From: Pseudomonas sp. URIL14HWK12:I12
GTDB taxonomy: Bacteria > Pseudomonadota > Gammaproteobacteria > Pseudomonadales > Pseudomonadaceae
NCBI RefSeq assembly: GCF_003097135.1
Contig: NZ_QEQL01000001.1
Location: forward strand, 1,302,001 to 1,366,000
Length of the DNA: 64,000 bases
Reading direction: 5' to 3'
Each line of letters begins with the position of its first letter. Position 1 is the stretch's first letter. Below are positions 17,678-27,047 of this stretch, one piece after another. Below the pieces are notes generated by a model that worked only from the letters and a program-made list of their open reading frames with translations, did not search any database and was not told where the DNA came from. Made by a program: the position numbers and the translations under genes.

Positions 17678-20571
17678 GCCGCCTGCCTGCACCGATGGGA
17701 TTGTTGATCGACCGTACGCAAACCCTGGGTTTCACCTTCGAGGGCGTCACCTACCAAGGCCTGCAGGGCGACACTCTGGCCAGCGCGTTGTATGCCGCTG
17801 GCCAGCCGCTGCTGTCGCGCTCGTTCAAATACCACCGCCCCCGGGGCGTGCTCACCCTGGCCGGGCAAGACGCCAACAGCCTGGTGCAACTGCCCCGGGA
17901 GCCGAACGTGCTGGCCGACACCTTGCCCGTGAGCGAAGGCCTGAGCGCCAGCGCGCAGAACTGCAACGGGACGCTGGCGTACGACAAAGACGCCTACCTC
18001 GGCAAATTCTCTCGGTTCATGCCTGTGGGCTTCTATTATCGCGCCTTCTACAAGCCGCAGGGTGCATGGAAGCGCTGGGAGCCGTTGATTCGCAAGAAGG
18101 CCGGCCTGGGCGTGCTCGACCTGAGCTTCACACCCGAGTACTACGACAAGGCCTACCTGTTCGCCGACCTGCTGGTCATCGGTGCCGGCCCTGCTGGCCT
18201 GCAGGCGGCGCTGACGGCGGCCGATGCTGGCGCGCAGGTGCTGCTGGTGGACGAGAATCGGCTGCTGGGCGGCGCGCTCACCTACGCGCGCTTCGACCTT
18301 CAAGGGCAACGTGCCCAGGCCCTGCGCACGCAACTGATCACGCAGGTGCAGGCCCACGCCAACATCCGCGTGCTCAGCGAAGCCACTGCCAATGGCTGGT
18401 TCGCCGATAACTATGTGCCGGTGATCCAGCACAAACGCATGTACAAAGTGCGCGCACGCCAGTGCATTGCCGCCTGCGGCGCCTTCGATCAGCCTGTGGT
18501 GTTTCGCAACAATGACCTCCCGGGGGTGATGCTCACCAGCGCCGCGCAACGCCTGATGCGCCTGTATGCCGTCAAGCCGGGCGAGCGCGCGGTGGTGCTC
18601 ACTGGCAACGATGACGGCTACCTGGCCGCCCTGGACCTTCACGAACAAGGCGTGCAGGTCGCTGCGCTGGTGGACATGCGGCCACAGGCCGACGACCCAG
18701 CCTTGGCCGCAGCGGCAAGCCGTGCGGGTATCGACATCAAGCTCAACAGCACTGTGTACGAAGCGCTGCACGGCAAAGGGGGCAAACGGGTTACAGGTGT
18801 GGACATCCGGCGCATCGAAGGCCAGGGCCAGGTGGCCGGCGCCGGTGAAACTATCGGCTGCGACCTGCTGTGCATGTCGGCTGGCTACATGCCGGTGTAT
18901 CAGTTGCTGTGCCAGGCCGGCGGCAAGCTGGCCTATGACGATGCCAGCGCAGGGTTTACCGTCAGCGGCCTGCCGCCGGTCCTGCGCATCGCAGGCTCGA
19001 CCAGAGGCGTGCAGCAGCTCGACAACGTACTGGCCGACGGCCTTAATGCGGCATTGCAGGCGCTGCAGGCACTTGAGCTGCCCTGTTCGCTAAGGCCGGC
19101 GAGCTTGGCCCGCGAGCCGGGTTGCAACTTCCCGTGGCCGATCTTCCCGCACCCCAAGGGCAAGGATTTCGTCGACTTCGACGAAGACCTTCAGGTGCGC
19201 GATATTGTCAACGCGACGCGCAGCGGCTACCGCGACGTGCAGCTGGTCAAACGCTTCTCTACCGTGGGCATGGGCCCCTCGCAGGGCCGCCATTCGGCGT
19301 TGCCTACCGCGCGCCTGGTGGCCTGGGCCACCCAACGCAGCGTCAGCGAAACCGGCGTGACCACCGCCCGCCCGCCGTTCGCGCCCGAAAAGCTCGCCCA
19401 TGTGGCCGGCCGGGCCTTCGACCCCTACCGCCATACCGCCCTGCATAGCCGCCATGTCGCTCTGGGGGCGAAGATGATGCCGGCCGGTGCCTGGCAGCGC
19501 CCGGCCTATTACGGCAAGGCCGGCGAGCGGGACGCCTGCATGCAGGCTGAGGCCCAGGCGGTGCGCCAGCAGGTCGGCCTGATCGACGTGTCGACCCTCG
19601 GCGGCCTGGACGTGCGCGGCCCGGATGCCGCCGAACTGCTGGAGCGCCTCTACACCTTCAATTTCGCCAAGCAGCCCGTGGGCCGCTCGCGCTACGCGCT
19701 GATGACCAACGAGCACGGTGTGGTGATCGACGATGGTGTGTGCGCGCGCTTCGCCGACCACCACTTTTACGTCACCGCTACCACCGGCGGCGTGGACCGC
19801 ATCTACCAACAGATGCTCAAGTGGAACGCGCAGTGGCGGCTTGACGTGGACATCGCCAACGTCACCGCCGCCCTGGCAGCGGTGAACCTGGCAGGGCCTC
19901 AGGCGCGCAAAGTGCTGGCCAAGCTGTGCAGCGACCTGGACCTTAGTGCCGATGGCTTTCCCTACCTGGCCGTGCGCCAGGGCACCGTGGCCGGGGTGAA
20001 GGCGCGCCTGCTACGTGTGGGTTTTGTCGGCGAACTCGGCTACGAGCTGCATGTGCCGGCGCGGCATGCCGGTGTGCTATGGGACGCATTGATGGATGCC
20101 GGGGCCGAGTTCGGCATTCGGCCCTTCGGCGTGGAAACCCAGCGGTTACTGCGCCTCGAAAAAGGCCACGTGATCATCAGCCAGGACACCGACGGCATGA
20201 CCCACCCTGGCGAGATCGACATGCAATGGGCAATCGGCCGCAAGAAACCCTTCTTCGTCGGCAAGCGCTCGGTGGAAATCCTCGAGCGCCAACCGCTCAA
20301 GCGCAAGCTGGTGGGTTTCACCTTGCCCCTTGGCAGCGAACGACCGTTGGAGGGCCACCTGGTGCTCGAGGGTGCCGACATCAGCGGTAACGTCACGTCG
20401 TGCGAGTACTCGCCTCAGCTCGGCCAGATCATCGGGCTGGCCTACGCCAGCGCGGCCCAGGCAACCCCCGGGGGGCAGATCCCAATCCGCGTGGAAGGGG
20501 GGCGGATGGTGCAGGCCCGCGTAGTGAAACTGCCGTTTTTCGACCCCGACAATCAGCGCCAGGAGCTCTGA
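17674..20571 (+). CDS. Sarcosine oxidase alpha-subunit-like protein (SoxA-like)
   Basis: A 965-residue large subunit of the usual length. An N-terminal 2Fe-2S-like fold region (about 15-100, SRSFKYHRPRGVLTLAG) is followed by a dinucleotide-binding oxidoreductase domain with LLVIGAGPAGLQAALTAADAG (about 167-187). The C-terminal aminomethyltransferase-like (GcvT) domain starts near residue 590 and includes LIDVSTLGGLDVRGPDA. In characterised enzymes this subunit binds NAD and THF, and the THF site captures the formaldehyde-level carbon as methylene-THF. It overlaps soxD-like by 4 bases. Confidence 0.86.
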   Translation: MSRLPAPMGLLIDRTQTLGFTFEGVTYQGLQGDTLASALYAAGQPLLSRSFKYHRPRGVLTLAGQDANSLVQLPREPNVLADTLPVSEGLSASAQNCNGTLAYDKDAYLGKFSRFMPVGFYYRAFYKPQGAWKRWEPLIRKKAGLGVLDLSFTPEYYDKAYLFADLLVIGAGPAGLQAALTAADAGAQVLLVDENRLLGGALTYARFDLQGQRAQALRTQLITQVQAHANIRVLSEATANGWFADNYVPVIQHKRMYKVRARQCIAACGAFDQPVVFRNNDLPGVMLTSAAQRLMRLYAVKPGERAVVLTGNDDGYLAALDLHEQGVQVAALVDMRPQADDPALAAAASRAGIDIKLNSTVYEALHGKGGKRVTGVDIRRIEGQGQVAGAGETIGCDLLCMSAGYMPVYQLLCQAGGKLAYDDASAGFTVSGLPPVLRIAGSTRGVQQLDNVLADGLNAALQALQALELPCSLRPASLAREPGCNFPWPIFPHPKGKDFVDFDEDLQVRDIVNATRSGYRDVQLVKRFSTVGMGPSQGRHSALPTARLVAWATQRSVSETGVTTARPPFAPEKLAHVAGRAFDPYRHTALHSRHVALGAKMMPAGAWQRPAYYGKAGERDACMQAEAQAVRQQVGLIDVSTLGGLDVRGPDAAELLERLYTFNFAKQPVGRSRYALMTNEHGVVIDDGVCARFADHHFYVTATTGGVDRIYQQMLKWNAQWRLDVDIANVTAALAAVNLAGPQARKVLAKLCSDLDLSADGFPYLAVRQGTVAGVKARLLRVGFVGELGYELHVPARHAGVLWDALMDAGAEFGIRPFGVETQRLLRLEKGHVIISQDTDGMTHPGEIDMQWAIGRKKPFFVGKRSVEILERQPLKRKLVGFTLPLGSERPLEGHLVLEGADISGNVTSCEYSPQLGQIIGLAYASAAQATPGGQIPIRVEGGRMVQARVVKLPFFDPDNQRQEL

Positions 20572-20573
20572 GC

Positions 20574-21125
20574 ATGACCCGCCTGACTGCAGAGCACTTC
20601 GTGCTCGACTTGACCGACCGCCCACGCGTGGGCTTTCGCGGCGCAGCAAGTGCCGACCACTTGCGCGCCCGTGGCTTCGAATTACCGGGCAGCCCCAACC
20701 AGGCGCTGCGCCAGGCCGACGGCAGCCTGGTCGCGCGGCTCTCACAGGCTGAATACTTCCTGCTGGGCAGCGCCGCCGACGACGGCCAGCGCCTTGCCGA
20801 TGAAGAGGCCCGTTGGGAGCTGGACCACCAGCCCAACTACCTGCTGCCCCGCCACGACAGCCACGCCTGGCTGCAATTGCACGGCCCGCGCATCAGCGAA
20901 GTAATGGCAAAGCTGTGCGGCGTCGATCTGCGCGCCCAGGCATTCCCTCCAGGGCAGGTTGCGCAGACCCAAGTGGCACGGCTCAGCGCCATCGTAATCA
21001 ACACCGGCAGCGCCAGTGCGCCCTGTTTCGAGCTTTTATTCGACCGCTGTTCGCATGCGTATTTTCTAGGGGTGGTGCTCGATGCGCTCGGCGAATTCGG
21101 CGGAGTGCTGGCGCCGCTGGCCTGA
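20574..21125 (+). CDS. Sarcosine oxidase gamma-subunit-like protein (SoxG-like)
   Basis: A 183-residue protein related to the fold of aminomethyltransferases and to SoxG. The order after the alpha-like gene, the length and segments such as HAWLQLHGPRISEVMAKLCG support this. The ATG at 20574 follows AGGAG two bases after the alpha stop; a longer upstream frame lies inside the alpha gene and is ignored. Gamma is the least conserved subunit, so the call relies partly on operon position. It closes the purU-folD-oxidase operon. Confidence 0.78.
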   Translation: MTRLTAEHFVLDLTDRPRVGFRGAASADHLRARGFELPGSPNQALRQADGSLVARLSQAEYFLLGSAADDGQRLADEEARWELDHQPNYLLPRHDSHAWLQLHGPRISEVMAKLCGVDLRAQAFPPGQVAQTQVARLSAIVINTGSASAPCFELLFDRCSHAYFLGVVLDALGEFGGVLAPLA

Positions 21126-21378
21126 GGGGACGGCCGCTGGCCTTCACTCGGCCGGCGGCCAGTTCGGAACCTGCGCAGCTGGGGTGGGTCGCACAGCAAG
21201 TACGTAAGCCGATTTGCAGCGAAGACTGCCCGCAGGAAGATGACGCAGTGTATGTGCGCACGCTACCGCTTCTGTGCGCAAATACTTGACTGAGTGATGG
21301 CAGAAATCACGCAAAAATTGACAGCTTGCTCAGCATGCTTATAGCCTCGGCAGACGTCAGTGCATTGGCGCCATTATT

Positions 21379-21396
21379 CATTTGCCCAGGCAAATG
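21379..21396. promoter_or_regulatory. 18-bp palindrome, probable TetR operator
   Basis: CATTTGCC-CA-GGCAAATG is a perfect inverted repeat (8-base arms, 2-base centre) 24 bases upstream of the TetR start. Length, symmetry and position are typical of an autoregulatory TetR operator. The rest of the 295-base gap between soxG and this gene holds no other clear feature. Confidence 0.6.
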
Positions 21397-21420
21397 TGCG
21401 GTCACTCCTGGAAACTTCTT

Positions 21421-21996
21421 ATGTCTGTTGCGCGCAAGCGGTTGGTCACCACGGCCCTGGACCTGTTCCTGCATCACGGCCTTCAGTCGGTGGGTATTGA
21501 CTGGATCCTGCGGGAAGCCAGCGTGAGCAAAATGACCCTCTACAAGTACTTCCCCTCCAAGGAAGACTTGATCGAAGCGGTGCTACGCGAATATCACGAG
21601 AATATCTTCAACGAGCTGCGCGCAGGCGCAGGCCAGAGGCCTGGCGACGTGAACGCGCACCTCGAACAGCTGCTGGCCTGGTACAGCCAGAACTTCGTCG
21701 AGGCGCCGGTGCGGGGCTGCCTGTTCGGCACGGCTGCACTGGTGTACATCGACAAGCAGCATCCTATCCACATCGCCGCCTACGAACATAAGCAAGCGTT
21801 GCTGGGCCTGCTCGCCCAGTTGTTGGATGGCTACGGCTTCAGGGACCCTCAGCCGCTGGCGCTGCAATGCCTGATGGTGATCGAAGGGGCGCGCAACCTG
21901 TTCGACATCGGCGTGCAAGGCCAGCCCCTGGAACAAGCCCTGATGGCTATCAGGGCCCTGCTCGCGACCGCCCCGTCGGCCGTTACCGCGCCTTGA
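21421..21996 (+). CDS. TetR-family transcriptional regulator
   Basis: A 191-residue TetR-type repressor. The N-terminal HTH reads LFLHHGLQSVGIDWILREASVSKMTLYKYF in short segments (recognition helix SKMTLYKYF), and the rest is a helical ligand domain with CLFGTAALVYIDKQHP and VIEGARNLFDIG. The ATG at 21421 is preferred; an in-frame TTG at 21382 lies inside the palindrome taken as operator. Its end overlaps the convergent metI-type gene by 14 bases. The target is unknown; candidates are itself, the demethylation operon upstream or the alcohol dehydrogenase downstream. Confidence 0.75.
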   Translation: MSVARKRLVTTALDLFLHHGLQSVGIDWILREASVSKMTLYKYFPSKEDLIEAVLREYHENIFNELRAGAGQRPGDVNAHLEQLLAWYSQNFVEAPVRGCLFGTAALVYIDKQHPIHIAAYEHKQALLGLLAQLLDGYGFRDPQPLALQCLMVIEGARNLFDIGVQGQPLEQALMAIRALLATAPSAVTAP

Positions 21997-22636
21997 GGCG
22001 GCCTACCCAGCGGTCGCCCAGGGCCTGGATTGCACAGACCAGCACGACCAGGATGGCGATGACACTGAACATGACCGCGGTGTCATAACGCTGGTAGCCG
22101 TAGCGGATCGCCAGGTCGCCCAAACCGCCAGCGCCAATGGCACCCGCCATGGCCGAGGCGCCGATCATCGCCACCAGGGTGAGGGTGAAACCGCCGATGA
22201 TCCCGGGCAGTGCCTCGGGCAAAAGCACCCGAAACAGGATATGCCGGCGCTCGCAGCCCAGCGCCTGCGCTGCCTCGATCACACCTGGGTTGACCTCTCG
22301 CAGGCTCACCTCGGCAACCCGCGCGAAGAACGGGGTGGCGCTGAGCGTGATCGGTACCACCGCTGCCCACACACCGATGGTGGTGCCGACCAGCAGGCGG
22401 GTGAGCGGAATCAGTGCCACCAGCAGGATGATGAACGGCGTGGCGCGAAAACCATTGATGATTGCGCCCAGCACTCGGTTCAAGGTGGGCGCGCTGAAGA
22501 TGGCGCCCCGGGCGGTAGTCACCAGCACCATGCCCAGCGCAATGCCCGCGAACCAGACGATCACCGCCGAAAGGCTGACCATGGTCAGGGTATCGAGAAA
22601 GGCCTTGTACAGCGCCTTGAGCATGAACTCAGACAT
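21983..22636 (-). CDS. metI: Methionine-type ABC permease MetI
   Basis: A 217-residue inner-membrane permease with five to six spans and an EAA loop (VIEAAQALGCERRHILFR). GFRATPFIILLVALIPLTR and GAIGAGGLGDLAIRYGYQRY are characteristic of the MetI/D-methionine uptake family. The start at 22636 gives the usual length; the frame extends further upstream inside metN and is not used. It overlaps metN by 8 bases. Substrate is methionine or a related compound by family. Confidence 0.83.
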   Translation of the reverse strand: MSEFMLKALYKAFLDTLTMVSLSAVIVWFAGIALGMVLVTTARGAIFSAPTLNRVLGAIINGFRATPFIILLVALIPLTRLLVGTTIGVWAAVVPITLSATPFFARVAEVSLREVNPGVIEAAQALGCERRHILFRVLLPEALPGIIGGFTLTLVAMIGASAMAGAIGAGGLGDLAIRYGYQRYDTAVMFSVIAILVVLVCAIQALGDRWVGRLKAR

Positions 22637-23723
22637 GGCCGGCCACCCGTGCCTGGCTGAACAGCCCTTGCTGCCTGAGAAACGTCTCCAGCCGCCCCGG
22701 CGCCGGCGATGCCGCCAGCAACAGCCGGCCCTGGGCACGGCCCTGAATGCGTTCGATACCGCCGTGTAACAGCGACACCGGACCGCCCAGGTGCTGGGCG
22801 ATGGCCGCGAGGTCCGGTTCACGGGCCGACTGGCCATCGAAAGTCAGCTCGATCAGCGCACGCTGGCCGTTGTCACTGGCCAGGCGCTGGGCAATGTCAG
22901 GCGGCACCTGGGTCGCCAGCGGCGCGAGCAAGGCGCGGGTGGTCTGGCTCGCGGGCTGGCCGAATATCTGCCATACCGGCCCCTGCTCCACGACCTGGCC
23001 CTGCTCCAGCACCGCCACGCGATCGCACACCTGGCGTATGACCGCCATCTCGTGGGTGATCAGCACGATGGTCAGGCCCAGCGCACCGTTGATGTGCTTG
23101 AGCAGCGCAAGAATCGACTGGGTGGTTTCCGGGTCGAGCGCGCTGGTGGCTTCATCGCACAGCAGAAGGCTTGGTTCGAGCATCAACGCACGGGCGATGC
23201 CCACGCGCTGTTTTTGCCCACCAGACAAACGCGAGGGGTAGGCGTGTTCTTTACCTTCCAGCCCCACCAGTTTGAGCAACTCGCGAGCCCGCTGCTCGAT
23301 CACCGCCCGGCCCACGCCGGCCGCCTTGAGCGGCAGTGCGAGGTTCTCAAGCACCGTTTGCGAAGCCAGCAGGTTGAAATGCTGGAAGATCATGCCGATG
23401 CGCCGCCGCAACTGAACCAGCTGTGCGGTGCTGAGTGCGCCGATGTCCTGGCCATCGATCAGCACTTGGCCGGCGCTCACCTCTTCAAGGCGGTTGAGGG
23501 TGCGGATCAGGCTCGACTTACCTGCGCCGCTGCGCCCGATGATGCCGAAGATCTCGCCCTTGCCGATGCTCAGATCGATGCCGCGCAGCGCCTCGACAGG
23601 GCCTGTGGCGGTGCCATAGGCCTTGCGTACGCCCTGCAAGCGAATGTGTTCGGCGCGGGGTGGCACGGCAGGGGGCTCAGCGGCAGGCGCCGGCGCCGGG
23701 TATAGAGAAATGACCTGGCTCAT
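22629..23723 (-). CDS. metN: Methionine-type ABC ATPase MetN with NIL domain
   Basis: A 364-residue ATPase. Walker A is GRSGAGKSS, Q-loop IFQHFNLL, signature LSGGQKQRVGIARAL, Walker B LLLCDEATSALDPET and the switch region LITHEMAVI. The C-terminal about 90 residues (RALIELTFDGQSAREPDLAAI onward) form the NIL domain that in MetN senses substrate and shuts off transport. The N-terminus carries a proline/alanine-rich extension of about 25 residues before the ABC core. It overlaps metQ by 4 bases, order metQ-metN-metI. Confidence 0.85.
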   Translation of the reverse strand: MSQVISLYPAPAPAAEPPAVPPRAEHIRLQGVRKAYGTATGPVEALRGIDLSIGKGEIFGIIGRSGAGKSSLIRTLNRLEEVSAGQVLIDGQDIGALSTAQLVQLRRRIGMIFQHFNLLASQTVLENLALPLKAAGVGRAVIEQRARELLKLVGLEGKEHAYPSRLSGGQKQRVGIARALMLEPSLLLCDEATSALDPETTQSILALLKHINGALGLTIVLITHEMAVIRQVCDRVAVLEQGQVVEQGPVWQIFGQPASQTTRALLAPLATQVPPDIAQRLASDNGQRALIELTFDGQSAREPDLAAIAQHLGGPVSLLHGGIERIQGRAQGRLLLAASPAPGRLETFLRQQGLFSQARVAGHV

Positions 23724-24577
23724 CGCGCGGCCTCCTTCTGCGTAGGCAACCAGCCGAGTGCATAGAGGTTGGGGCTGCCGTAAGCCTTGGCGATGGCGTC
23801 GCGCACATCGGGGTCATTCTGGAAGATGGCGATAAAGCGTTGCAGCGCAGGCTCGTTGGCTTTGTCCGGCGTGGTCACGAAACGCAGCGCGTAGAGGTGG
23901 CCGTTGGCGTCATCCTGGCTAAACAGCAGCGCCTTGTTAGGGTCGTAGCTGCCGGCGGCGAGCAGGTGCGAGGGATAGCTCTGCACCAGGTCGACATCGT
24001 CCAGCACCCTCGCCAACTGCGGGCCGGGCAGCTCGATGAATTTCAGGTGGCGCGGGTTGGCGGTGATGTCCTGAAGGCTCGCCTTGGGCTCGGCGCCTTC
24101 GCGCAGGGTAATCAGCCCGGCCCGTTGGTAGAGTGCAAGCCCACGGCCCTGGTTGACCGGGTCGTCGGCCACCGCCACGGTGGCGCCGTCTTTGAGTTGG
24201 TCGAATGCGGTGATTTTCTTCGAATACAGCCCCACTTTGTTCTCGACCCCAACGCCGATGGGCACCAACTTGAAACCGTTCTGGGCAATGGCATTTTCCA
24301 GGAAAGGCTGGTGCTGGAAGTAGTTCAGGTCAAGGTCACCGTTGTTCAGCGCAAGGTTGGGGGTGTTCCAATCGGAGAACGAAATCAGCTCTACATCGAT
24401 GCCCTGCGCCCGAGCCTTGCTGGCAGCCACTTCCAACGCGGCATTTTGCGGGCTGTCGTTGATGCCGATGCGAATAGTTGCGGCCGCAGGTGCGGCTGCA
24501 AGCGCGGCTGCATGCGCTTGGCCGAGCAGGCCGGCCAGCACGAGCGCGCTCAACGAACGTAGTAGTTTGAAACCCAT
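23720..24577 (-). CDS. metQ: MetQ/NlpA-family binding protein
   Basis: A 285-residue NLPA-type binding protein, first gene of the metQNI operon. Core signatures are KARAQGIDVELISFSDWNTPN, DLDLNYFQHQPFL and LVQSYPSHLL. The ATG at 24577 has GGAG 8 bases before it. The signal peptide (MGFKLLRSLSALVLAGLLGQ, then AHA) has no lipobox cysteine, so unlike many MetQ proteins it is probably a free periplasmic protein. The ligand may be methionine or another amino acid; YPSH differs from well-known MetQ pockets and I do not claim specificity. Confidence 0.82.
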   Translation of the reverse strand: MGFKLLRSLSALVLAGLLGQAHAAALAAAPAAATIRIGINDSPQNAALEVAASKARAQGIDVELISFSDWNTPNLALNNGDLDLNYFQHQPFLENAIAQNGFKLVPIGVGVENKVGLYSKKITAFDQLKDGATVAVADDPVNQGRGLALYQRAGLITLREGAEPKASLQDITANPRHLKFIELPGPQLARVLDDVDLVQSYPSHLLAAGSYDPNKALLFSQDDANGHLYALRFVTTPDKANEPALQRFIAIFQNDPDVRDAIAKAYGSPNLYALGWLPTQKEAAR

Positions 24578-24870
24578 GGTATGCACTCCGGAAAGGTTTA
24601 AGTCTGCAAGCCTCTCCGGGTGCCCGGTCGAAGAATGAACCCACCCTATCGGAATAACGAAAAATAAATAAATATGATTTTTTTATAACTATATGGTTGC
24701 TTTGCGCACCCGTGAACTGGCGCCCTGCCCCGCCAAAGTACCGCCTGCCTCAGCCCGAAAGTACGATGTTATTCCCTGCGTTCTGCTCGCACCATCTGGC
24801 GATACCTCAAGTGAGTCACCCTGCCTTGGCCTGAACTGGCCAACTAAAAATAACAAGAGGAACCCCAACC

Positions 24871-26019
24871 ATGAGCAGCACCTTTTTCATTCCTTCCGTG
24901 AACATGATGGGCACCGGCAGCCTGGACGAAGCCGTGGTCGCCATCCGCAAGTACGGTTTGCGCCACGCCTTGATCGTGACCGACGCGGGCCTTGCCAAGG
25001 CGGGGGTGGCGGCCAAGGTCGCAGGCCTGCTGACCCAGCAGGACATCAACGCCACCCTGTTCGACGGCGCCAAGCCCAACCCGACCGTGGCCAACGTCGA
25101 AGCGGGCCTGGCCAAACTGCGGGAATGCAAGGCTGACTTCATCATTTCGCTCGGCGGCGGCTCGCCCCATGACTGCGCCAAGGGCATCGCCCTGTGCGCA
25201 GCCAACGGTGGGCACATTAGCGACTACGAAGGCGTGGACCGCTCGGCCAAGGCGCAAATGCCGCTGATCGCGATCAACACCACTGCCGGCACCGCCAGCG
25301 AAATGACCCGCTTCTGCATCATCACCGATGAAGCCCGGCACGTGAAAATGGCCATCGTCGACCGCAACGTTACCCCGCTGCTTTCGGTCAACGACCCTTC
25401 GCTGATGGCCGCCATGCCCAAGGGGCTGACGGCGGCCACGGGTATGGACGCATTGACTCACGCCGTCGAGGCATATGTCTCCACAGCGGCTACGCCGATC
25501 ACCGACGCCTGCGCACTGAAGGCTGTGTCACTGATTTCGGCGAACCTGCGCACCGCCGTGGCTCAGGGCCAGGACATGCCTGCCCGTGAGAACATGGCCT
25601 ACGCACAGTTTCTTGCCGGCATGGCCTTCAACAATGCCTCCCTGGGCTATGTACACGCCATGGCCCACCAACTGGGCGGCTTCTATGACCTGCCGCACGG
25701 GGTGTGCAACGCGGTGCTGCTGCCCCACGTCGAGGCCTTCAATGCCAACGTCGCGGCCAGCCGCCTGAAGGACGTCGCCACCGCCATGGGCGTAAATACC
25801 AGCGGCATGAGCGACGCCCAGGGCGCCGAGGCCGCCATCGCCGCTATCCGCACGTTGTCCAAGGACATCGGCATCCCGGCCGGCCTGGAGGAGCTGGGCA
25901 CCAAGGCCGATGACATCCCAACCCTGGCCGCCAACGCGATGAAGGACGCCTGCGGCTTCACCAACCCGCGCCAGGCCACCCAGGCAGAAATCGAGGAGAT
26001 TTTCCGCGCAGCGATGTGA
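24871..26019 (+). CDS. Iron-containing alcohol dehydrogenase (YiaY-like)
   Basis: A 382-residue group III alcohol dehydrogenase. The NAD-binding motif is [13 protein letters not shown], the [12 protein letters not shown] block follows, and metal ligands are expected in the [20 protein letters not shown] and DLPHGVCNA segments, all of which are present. Family members interconvert primary alcohols and aldehydes with NAD. AAGAGG precedes the ATG. An AT-rich stretch at about 24656-24700 in the 290-base gap upstream could hold the promoter. The gene is monocistronic, and a strong inverted repeat follows. Confidence 0.83.
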   Translation: MSSTFFIPSVNMMGTGSLDEAVVAIRKYGLRHALIVTDAGLAKAGVAAKVAGLLTQQDINATLFDGAKPNPTVANVEAGLAKLRECKADFIISLGGGSPHDCAKGIALCAANGGHISDYEGVDRSAKAQMPLIAINTTAGTASEMTRFCIITDEARHVKMAIVDRNVTPLLSVNDPSLMAAMPKGLTAATGMDALTHAVEAYVSTAATPITDACALKAVSLISANLRTAVAQGQDMPARENMAYAQFLAGMAFNNASLGYVHAMAHQLGGFYDLPHGVCNAVLLPHVEAFNANVAASRLKDVATAMGVNTSGMSDAQGAEAAIAAIRTLSKDIGIPAGLEELGTKADDIPTLAANAMKDACGFTNPRQATQAEIEEIFRAAM

Positions 26020-26027
26020 CCTGAGGT

Positions 26028-26072
26028 GCAAGCTGCAAGCCGTCGATTTGTGGCTTGGAGCTTGCAGCTTGC
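26028..26072 (+). terminator. 13-bp perfect inverted repeat after the alcohol dehydrogenase
   Basis: GCAAGCTGCAAGC (26028-26040) and GCTTGCAGCTTGC (26060-26072) pair perfectly around a 19-base loop, 9 bases after the stop, followed by AGCTTTAT. It probably acts as a terminator or 3' end stabiliser. Both arms are themselves made of a repeated GCAAGCT unit. Confidence 0.6.
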
Positions 26073-26113
26073 AGCTTTATAGTCACCGGCCTATCCATTT
26101 CGAGGACTAGCCG

Positions 26114-26755
26114 GTGTTCGGTATATTCGCAAAGCTGCGCGCTCGCGCCGATCGCAAGCGCATCCGCGCCCTGCCCAAAATCGAGCGGGCGACACAGCGC
26201 TTGCGTGACACCTACCCCTCTTATAGCTTCGGCACGGGGACCTACGGCAACCCCACGGTGCATGACTGGCATGAAGGCGCCACACTCAAGGTCGGGGCCT
26301 ACACCTCCATTGCAGGGGGCGTTCAGATCTACCTGGGCGGCCACCACCGTACCGATTGGATCAGCTGCTACCCCTTCCCGGCCAAGATGGACGAAATGGC
26401 GCATATCACCGACTTCGGCGGCACGCATGGGGATGTGACGATCGGCAACGATTGCTGGATTTGCAGCAACGTCTCGATTCTCTCGGGCGTTACCGTAGGC
26501 GATGGCGCAGTCATCGCAGCGGGCGCGGTCGTCAGCCGAGACGTTGCCCCCTACGAAATCGTCGGCGGCGTACCCGCCCGGCATATTCGCTGGCGCTTTG
26601 AGCAGGATCAGCGTGAGTTGCTCCAGACTGCACAGTGGTGGCAGTGGCCTCTGGACGAGATACGCACTGTCGCCCCACTGCTGTGCTCGAATGATTTCGA
26701 AGGCTTCGCCCGCTATCTGGCCGAGCGCCCAATGGGTTCAACTACGCAACCTTAA
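26114..26755 (+). CDS. CatB-related hexapeptide-repeat O-acetyltransferase, copy 1
   Basis: A 213-residue left-handed beta-helix acyltransferase, starting at a GTG (MFGIFAKL). Repeat turns such as [37 protein letters not shown] and VTVGDGAVIAAGAVVSRDV are followed by the [14 protein letters not shown]-terminal hallmark of the xenobiotic/CatB-type branch. The GGHHRTDW loop contains the histidine expected to act as base. Acceptors in this family range from antibiotics to polysaccharides. A clear paralogue lies at 53905-54522. Confidence 0.78.
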   Translation: MFGIFAKLRARADRKRIRALPKIERATQRLRDTYPSYSFGTGTYGNPTVHDWHEGATLKVGAYTSIAGGVQIYLGGHHRTDWISCYPFPAKMDEMAHITDFGGTHGDVTIGNDCWICSNVSILSGVTVGDGAVIAAGAVVSRDVAPYEIVGGVPARHIRWRFEQDQRELLQTAQWWQWPLDEIRTVAPLLCSNDFEGFARYLAERPMGSTTQP

Positions 26756-26994
26756 GCGCCCCTGCCCAGCCACGGCACGCAGTGGCTGCCGGCTCAGTCG
26801 CCTGGCAGCGGCGAAGGTTCTGCTCACTGCAGGTGCCGGCCCCTGAACAGCCAAGTCATCGCTGACAATCGGCGGTATCCCAGTTCCACGTAGAGGGTGC
26901 GCTCTGGCGCCGACGCTTGGGCGCAGCGCCGGCTGCTTCCGGCTTAATAGATCGCGCCCCTGGTTTTTCCTTCGTGGCGGCTGGCTTTTCTATC

Positions 26995-27010
26995 TATACT
27001 TGTATATACA
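26995..27010 (+). promoter_or_regulatory. hutU promoter -10 box and HutC operator
   Basis: TATACT (26995-27000) looks like a -10 box and is followed directly by the perfect palindrome TGTATATACA (27001-27010), the HutC-type core. A repressor there would cover the start site, 38 bases before the hutU ATG. The -35 candidate TTCGTG (26971-26976, 18-base spacing) is poor, so activation may need another factor. The 290 bases before hutU contain no gene. Confidence 0.6.
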
Positions 27011-27047
27011 TGATCTGTCATACAAACCACCGCCCGCAGGATTCGCC

